Of a stretch of DNA of 64,000 nucleotides, positions 58,105-64,000 are shown one piece after another. The translations under genes and the position numbers were made by a program. Position 1 is the stretch's first letter. Every line of letters starts with the position of its first letter. The notes under the pieces were generated by a model. It was given only the letters and a program-made list of their open reading frames with translations, searched no databases and was not told the DNA's origin. The DNA comes from Epiperipatus broadwayi. Lineage: Eukaryota > Onychophora > Udeonychophora > Euonychophora > Peripatidae. Where the stretch lies: positions 173,302-237,301 of the forward strand of contig JAQFVV010006844.1 of the NCBI GenBank assembly GCA_028023455.1, in the 5' to 3' direction.

Positions 58105-58497
58105 ATAATACATCATAACAATCAACCCTTAAGGTATCAACAATCTCAACCCATAGTCAAGGTATCAACAATCTTAACCTGTAGTCAAGGCAACCTCCTT
58201 AAACAATAAAGATGATATCAACTTTATCTATGGACTTATATATTTATATAGACCCTTAAGATTGCAACTTGACCAAGGAGTCTATGTAAATATAAGACCA
58301 TAGATAGAAGTGTTATTACTTTTATTGTTTAAGGAGGTTGCCTTGACTACAAGTTGAGATTGTTGACAGCTAAAGCTGTAGTCAAGGCAACCCCCATTAA
58401 CAATATCCTTTATAACCTTTATTGTTTATTGGAGGTTGCCTTGACTACAAGTTGAGATTGTTGATAGCTTAAGGGTTGATCGTTATCATCTATATTT
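58105..58497. repeat. Foldback family K with duplicated inner blocks
   Basis: AACAATCAACCCTTAAGGTA faces TAAGGGTTGATCGTT. CTCAACCCATAGTCAAGG and TAGTCAAGGCAACCTCCTTA on the left occur as complements on the right twice (58322-58365 and 58430-58470). AAACAATAAAGATGATATCA-type blocks lie inside. No hammerhead motif. Confidence 0.85.
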
Positions 58498-58734
58498 ATA
58501 AACATATTAAAGCCTTTAGTAATTGGCGTTACTGTCTTAGTAAACATATCATAATGAAAGCGATCTCACTTCTTTAGTATTCTGAGCTTTTATGTACACT
58601 TGATAATTATTTTAATATTTAAAAACATTTAAATTTATTTATTTATTATTCAAAAATATTTAAATCCATTCAAAGGGTCCACTTCTTTGAGAGGGAGATG
58701 CTCGTGTCTTTTCTGTTTAAAGAGTATCGTTTTT

Positions 58735-58840
58735 TTTTTTTTGTCATGTGTCATAGCATCAGCTGGGAAGTGAACCCACTAACTGGGGAAACTGCTTTTA
58801 AAGCAATTGTCACTGACCTCTCGACCACCAATGCTTGATC
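58735..58840 (-). mobile_element. tRNA-derived SINE (family D), minus strand
   Basis: T run (58728-58742), then the complement of the tRNA-like body with A box-like TGGTCGAGAGG and B box-like GGTTCACTTCCC. Several point changes in the anticodon-like arm. No convincing target duplication. Confidence 0.8.
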
Positions 58841-58849
58841 TTTGCAATT

Positions 58850-60000
58850 GCCCAAGTCTCTTTAATCATTCGTTTTCTGTTTTTCCTCTCAAATGCATAC
58901 AATTTCAGTTCTAAACAAATAGAATTAAGGACCAGATTTTTATTCATGGTCCATAAATATTGAGAAATGTTTGCTACTCTTATGTGCTCTATTGAATAGG
59001 TATTTATGCTGGACTATCCTCATTGAGAGATAAGCCCTCGATTCCTCATAATAAACTTACACATAGATTATTGTAAAGACCTTTGACATACACTGAACTA
59101 ACTAAAAACTTTTTCATTTCTTTTGTTATTGTATATTATATAATTTGGAGTAAATATTTGATGTAAAAAGTTACATTTTATATATAGAAATTTCGTAAAG
59201 AAATTTAAAAATAATATATTGATTAATAATATTTATAAATTAATAAGCATATGTACGAATTATTATTTGGATTCATAGAAAAAGGTTGCATATAAACAGT
59301 ATAGCAGTAATATAGAAGTAAGAAAAAGTTATTTTATATAGTAAAATTAATCAATACTTTTGCATTAATTGCCCTATTTATGCTTTTTATTTCTTAATGT
59401 ATTACAATTAATTTTTTCATACTTCCAATGTCTGGTTGTCGTTTTATATTGAAACTTTTACTGGTAAAATTATTTATATAGAAGAATAAATAATTATCAT
59501 TTAATTAATGGAACATAAAAAATATTAAACAATATTTTATACAGTTTTTTCTTTTAAAAAATAGTTAATTGAAAACTTTTTTATAAAAAAATATTCAGTA
59601 ACTGTTACGTTTCCTTGCCATTTTAAATCTTTATAAAAATTTCAATAAATAGTGATGGTATACTATCCTGGAAAGATTGTAAATTTAGTCATTAAATTTT
59701 ACAGCTTTAGCACTGCTTTCAATCAGGTTGGTCATATTCATAGAATTAATATGGATGTATGGAAAATAGAAAATTAGCGCAGCACAATTATATATATATA
59801 AATGAGCTAAAACAGACTCCAACATCAAGTCTCTATTTTTGGAATATGAGTTAAAATTGGGCCTCAATTTCGATTCATTTCATATTAAAGTCGTTTTCAC
59901 TAAGTGCAATGATTGAAAAAGAAATATAAAGAGGCGTGGTTTATTGCAAATAATATCCATACAATAAACAAGAAAGACTTATGCATTGTATCATCATGCA
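58850..60000. other. AT-rich DNA, nothing recognised
   Basis: No feature recognised in this stretch. Confidence 0.5.
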
Positions 60001-60007
60001 GATGTTA

Positions 60008-60232
60008 TATTTAAATGTAAATATAGGGATTTGAACTCAGACATTCAAACCCCTTCACTATCCACACTATTTCATACAACAGATACACATGACCACACAC
60101 ATGCAGAAAAGATAAATAATCACCAATATATGTATTTCATGCTAAACCAGCACTCAAACAGTAGGTCCAGATTATCATCTCCCATAGGCTCCAGGTATAA
60201 GAGTGCCTGGTATTTGAAATCTTCTATTTAAA
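60008..60232. repeat. Family A, minus arm joined to a short plus tail
   Basis: TAGGGATTTGAACTCAGACA to CCAGATTATCATCTCCCATA, joined to the plus tail GGCTCCAGGTATAAGAGTGC. The ribozyme core is disrupted (CUGUUUGAG). Confidence 0.75.
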
Positions 60233-60239
60233 TTTATTT

Positions 60240-60715
60240 GACTTATAAATTCTATTTTCTAAACATCCATATTAATTTTATGAGTATGACTGACCTGGGC
60301 AAAAGCAATGATAAGCTATACATTTTAAAGAATAAATTATAATATTTCTGGTATAGTGTATCATCTCTATTTATTGAATTATATACAAATAAGGAGATAA
60401 TGAAATCTTTATAGAAAATGTTTATTGAACTGTAAATTACATGTTTGGGAAGTTTGTGCTTATTTTTCCGTTAGCATCATCACTTAGATATTGAAAATGA
60501 TAATGCAGATATTTCTATTTATAATAATTAGGTAGGTACTACTACTTGATATCAATTATAGAAATCTTATAACTAACTCATTCATGCTATTTTTACACTA
60601 CTTAATTGCAAATTCATTATTGTAATGATGAAAATCAACTATTTTAATTCTCTTTTATTATCAGCATTTCTATTCTGTTTAGGAGGTAATAAATCCTTAT
60701 CATTAGGAATGCTTT
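60240..60715. other. AT-rich DNA, nothing recognised
   Basis: No feature recognised in this stretch. Confidence 0.5.
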
Positions 60716-60719
60716 AAGT

Positions 60720-61365
60720 GTGACGATACTCTTATTCCAGCCACAAGATAAAGACTTTGAGAGAATAAGAATGACCATCTTATTTTTAAATCTGAGTGCA
60801 CTTATGTAGATCAATCTTAAGTGTCTTGAAATGAGAGTGTGAATATATTAAATCATTTTATATCCATTTTTTATTATAATCTTATTAACACTTATGAAAT
60901 ATAATTTACTTCATGTTAATATTAGATGTTAAACTATGTAATGATCTGTCAAGTGTTGGTGGCCTAGAGGTTAGCATAGCTGCTTTTCAAGCAGTTATCC
61001 TGGGTTCGCTTTCTGGATGATGCTTTGACATATAAAAAAAACTATGTAATGATCAATGAATTTTACTAGCACAGTGTTAGATTGTAATTCTATTTGGAAA
61101 GTAATAAACTTTCCTCTCTTGTGCAATACTAAATCAATAATATTAAATATAAGGATACTCTCATTCCAATCACAAGATAAAGATTTTGAGAAAGTAAGAA
61201 TAACTGTCTTATTTTCAAACTAAACGCACTTATGTAGGCCAAGCTTAAGTGTTTTAAAATGAGAGTATGAATATATTAAATCATTCACTTTATATCCATT
61301 TCTTTTAAAACTCTTATTAACACTTATGAAATATTATAATTCATAGTTTAACATCTTTTAATATT
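60720..61365. repeat. Family F, copy with two directly repeated arms, interrupted by a SINE
   Basis: The block from GATACTCTTATTCCAGCCAC to CATTTTATATCCATT and TTATTAACACTTATGAAATA (60730-60905) repeats at 61153-61340 in the same orientation. The SINE at 60947-61038 lies between them. The arms here are divergent from those at 48.9 kb. Confidence 0.8.
60947..61038 (+). mobile_element. tRNA-derived SINE (family D), plus strand, with perfect 16 bp TSD
   Basis: TGTCAAGTGTTGGTGGCCTA starts the element. A box-like TGGCCTAGAGG, anticodon-like arm GCTTTTCAAGC, B box-like GGTTCGCTTTC, closing TGCTTTGACA, then an A-rich tail. The 16 bp AAACTATGTAATGATC occurs immediately on both sides (60931-60946 and 61039-61054). 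This proves insertion of a ~90 bp unit and fixes the family boundaries. Confidence 0.95.
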
Positions 61366-61781
61366 AGAAATGGCTGCAGAAAGGAGACCCTTTGTTTCCT
61401 CTTGGAGGCCTTAAAGGAACCGAGCAGGGCAAATTCTTAATGTCCACTCCATACGTTCTTGTCGTTGCAGCTGTTATTACTATGTGATTATTCATATAGT
61501 ATACGAACATGGATGGGCTGCTCACCAACACGCATTAGCCAGCATGGTGAGTTTATTGGCTTTTTACCTCTGAGTTTAAGATCAAGAAATACCATGGTCT
61601 TTCTTCTCAGTGCGTGATAAGGCAGAATGAATGTTTGTGTAAATGATAAATATTTTTCCAATATATACAATTATGACAGACAAAAATAAAGCATGGCCCT
61701 TATTCCCAGGAGGCTGTAAAGTCACCAACCAAGGCAGCGGAGGGTGCTAAGAATCCCCTGATTGCGGACCCAGGCTGCCAT

Positions 61782-62543
61782 TTGATGACGACTTTTTATT
61801 TAGGTACTTACAACTGCAGATCACTTTCAAGTGAAGGAAGATTGCAAGAATTAGAAGAAGAACTGTCTTATATTAAATGGGACATTATTGGACTTTGTGA
61901 AGTTAGAAGAAAAGGAGAAGAAACAATTGATTTAAAAAGTGGACATATACTCTATTATAAAGGCACACATATTGGAAATACAAGTGGAGTAGGATTCATT
62001 ATAAATAAAAAGTGGAAGAACAATATTGTGGAGATTGATGGTGTATCGGACAGAGTGGCAAGATTAGTTATACAACTTAATAGCAGATACCAAATGCAGA
62101 TAATTCAGGTTTATGCCCCAACAAGTTCTCATAGTGATGAAGTAGTAGAAGATTTTTATATGGATGTACAAAAGGCTTTTGATCAGAGTAAACAACATTT
62201 TAAAATTGTTATGGGAGACTTTAATGCTAGAATTGGTAGACAAATGAAAGATGAAATTGCTGTAGGTAATTTTGGTTATGGTAATAGAAATGAGAGAGGA
62301 CATAGACTTGTGGAGTTTGCAGAAAAAGAAAAACTTTATATTATGAATTCATTTTTTGAGAAAAATGTTAAAAGGAAATGGACATGGAAGCATCCAAATG
62401 AAGGTACAGCAGAATTGGATTATATTTTGACTAACGGAAAATACATATTTCAAGATTGTAATGTTCTTAATAAATTTAACACAGGAAGTGATCATCGATT
62501 AGTAAGGTGTAAGTTACGTGTTAATGTAAAACTAGAGAGATGA
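61782..62543 (+). pseudogene. RTE LINE ORF, apurinic endonuclease-like domain
   Basis: The 253 residues form an almost complete exonuclease/endonuclease/phosphatase domain, which nicks target DNA to prime reverse transcription. Visible catalytic motifs: TYNCRSL (Asn 11), LCEVRRKG (Glu 40), IIQVYAPTS (Tyr), MGDFNARIG (Asp and Asn), and GSDHRLV near residue 240 (Asp and His). The start Met is followed by TFYLGTYNCRS, as in RTE/BovB and CFDP2-like proteins. The frame ends at a TGA after KLER; the same frame continues KLLRKTIFTVDIP, so the stop is a nonsense mutation, most simply from an Arg codon. Confidence 0.92.
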
Positions 62544-63323
62544 AAATTATTAAGAAAAACAATATTTACAGTTGATATTCCTAATCTTCAGAAACATTCT
62601 AAAGAATTTAAATTAGAACTTACAAATAGGTTTCAAGTGTTAGGAGATTTTGAACATGATTCAGATTTGAATGAAATTAATATGAAAATAACTGATACAC
62701 TTTTAAAAACTGCAACAAACATAGCTGATAGAAAAAAGCAGCAATTGACTAATAAAATTTCTACTGAGAGTAGAGAATTTATGAAGAAAAGAAGGAATAT
62801 GAAGATATACAAAAATGATGTATTAAAAAGAATTGAATATCTCGAATTTTGTAAAATGGTACGGAAAAAAGTTGAAAATGATATAAGAAAGTATAACTGT
62901 GAAATAGCAAGGAAAGCTGTAGAAGAAAATAAAAGTCTCAAAAATGTTAAACAACATTTTGGTATTGGTAGGAAATTTATATCTGCAATAAGAAAAAAAG
63001 ATGGAATTATTACTAAAAAGAGAGATGACATCATGAAATTGGTAGAAGATTTTTATCAAGAATTATATAGTAATAAAGAACAAGTACCTCCTATATCTAT
63101 TACATCTTCCGAATTGCCCAGAATTTTAAATGAAGAAGTGAGACATGCAATTAAGTGTATGAAGAAAGGAAAGGCTCCAGGAAATGATGGAATTATAATT
63201 GATATATTAAAAGAAGCAGGTGAAGAAATAGAAACAATTTTAGCAAAGTTATATACCAAATGTCTAAATGATAAAGATGTACCGGAAGATTGGAAGAATG
63301 CAGTAATAATATTAATATTTTAA
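62544..63323 (+). pseudogene. RTE LINE ORF, linker and RT fingers
   Basis: Same frame as the endonuclease. A basic, helical linker (KKRRNMKIYKNDVLKR, then VRKKVENDIRKYN) is followed by EVRHAIKCMKKGKAPGNDGI, the standard start of LINE RT domains, and PEDWKNAVIILIF. The stop TAA at 63321 stands where the first Lys of the KKGD motif is expected (AAA to TAA), since KGDKEDIRNYRPISLL follows in frame. Confidence 0.88.
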
Positions 63324-64000
63324 AAAGGTGATAAAGAAGATATTAGAAATTACAGACCTATCAGCCTTTTATCAGTTTTATATAAAATTTTTACTAAGAT
63401 AATTACAACTCGTCTACAGAGAACTTTGGATTTCCACCAGCCAAGAGAACAAGCTGGATTTAAAAGTGGTTTTAGTACAATAGATCATATCCAGGTATTG
63501 AGAGAAGTCATAGAAAGGACAAACAAATATGAGTTGTCATTATGTTTTGGATTTGTAGATTATGAAAAGGCATTCGATTCTGTACACATTTCTTCAGTGA
63601 TTAAAGCATTGGATCATCAAGATATAGATCCAGGATATTGTCATATTTTAAAGAATATTTATAAAAATGCAACAGCAACAATTAGATTACATAATGATAC
63701 TGGAAAAATCAACATTGAGAAAGGCGTAAGACAAGGTGACTCCATATTTCCAAAACTCTTTACAGCAGTGCTGCAAGAAGTATTTTGTGGATTAATATAG
63801 GAAACTAAAGGAGTGAAAGTAAATGGAGAGTATTTAAGTCATTTAGATTTCGCAGATGATGTAGTTGTTTTTGCAAATAATGCTTCAGAGCTGCAGGAAA
63901 TGTTGCAGGAGTTAGCAGATGAAAGTAGAAAAGTAGGACTAAAGATAAATGTTAAAAAGACTAAAGTAATGTTTAATCAATTTGCTCAAAATATGAAAAT
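63324..64000 (+). pseudogene. RTE LINE ORF, RT palm (partial at window end)
   Basis: RNYRPISLLSVLYKIFTKII, then REQAGFKSGFSTIDHI, then motif A FVDYEKAFDSV, motif B GVRQGDSIFPKLFTAVL, a stop TAG at 63798 where RTE proteins usually have Trp (TGG to TAG), and motif C FADDVVVFAN with the catalytic aspartates at 63855-63860. Then VGLKINVKKTKVMF. The thumb and C-terminal region lie beyond 64000. Confidence 0.9.

Larger units (their letters stand above)
61370..64000 (+). mobile_element. RTE-type non-LTR retrotransposon, running off the window
   Basis: A ~400 bp 5' leader, more GC-rich than the surroundings (61370-61781), is followed by one long frame encoding an APE-type endonuclease and a reverse transcriptase. 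There are no frameshifts over 2.2 kb, only three stop codons at 62541, 63321 and 63798. The element is cut by the window end inside the RT domain, after motif C. Confidence 0.9.

Overview
The window is a gene-poor, very AT-rich stretch of an animal genome, probably an invertebrate. The evidence is indirect: short AT-rich ORFs only, long AT and trinucleotide microsatellites, an assembly gap (19449-19948), a tRNA-derived SINE, an RTE-type LINE, Penelope-like elements (PLEs) with GIY-YIG endonuclease, and a decayed ZBED5-like hAT transposase gene. I cannot name the species. No intact host protein-coding gene is visible. Most ORFs are chance ORFs in repeats.

Layout: 1-7 kb holds inverted-repeat (foldback) families, here called A, B and C, partly nested, and a SINE. 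7.2-8.4 kb is a three-unit tandem array of a ~390 bp repeat. 8.4-10.1 kb holds a foldback (family I), a palindromic PLE 3' end, a family J piece and a SINE. 11.6-13.5 kb is a GC-richer block with a possible TATA promoter. 13.5-20.9 kb is mostly unique AT-rich DNA with two family C foldbacks, one carrying the gap. 20.9-24.5 kb holds an RTE LINE 3' fragment, an unclassified GC-richer block and the hAT relic, which is split by two further insertions. 25-44 kb is mostly unremarkable AT-rich DNA with scattered foldbacks, a 5 x 68 bp tandem repeat and a large AAT microsatellite. 44.4-46.3 kb is a decayed PLE on the minus strand, interrupted by a family A element. 46.4-48.7 kb is a GC-richer, LTR-like block. 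48.9-61.4 kb has more foldbacks and SINEs. 61.4-64 kb is the 5' two-thirds of an RTE LINE with three in-frame stop codons; it runs off the window.

The main result is that several otherwise unrelated repeat families (A, C, H and J, with degenerate relatives in G and I) contain a type I hammerhead ribozyme motif: the CUGANGA core, a stem II hairpin, GAAA, a very short helix III that is a palindrome in each family, a UH cleavage site, and a closing stem I. Six copies keep the full catalytic core by eye, including one unit of the tandem array and both arms of one foldback. Tandem ~390 bp ribozyme units are the architecture known for retrozymes and hammerhead satellites. The same window has PLEs, which are known hosts of hammerheads, arranged in the same inverted way as the small foldbacks. 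I infer a population of non-autonomous, circular-RNA-forming retroelements that may be mobilised by PLE reverse transcriptase. Many dead copies have lost the ribozyme by G12 to A at a CpG (CGAAA to CAAAA), which suggests CpG methylation decay.
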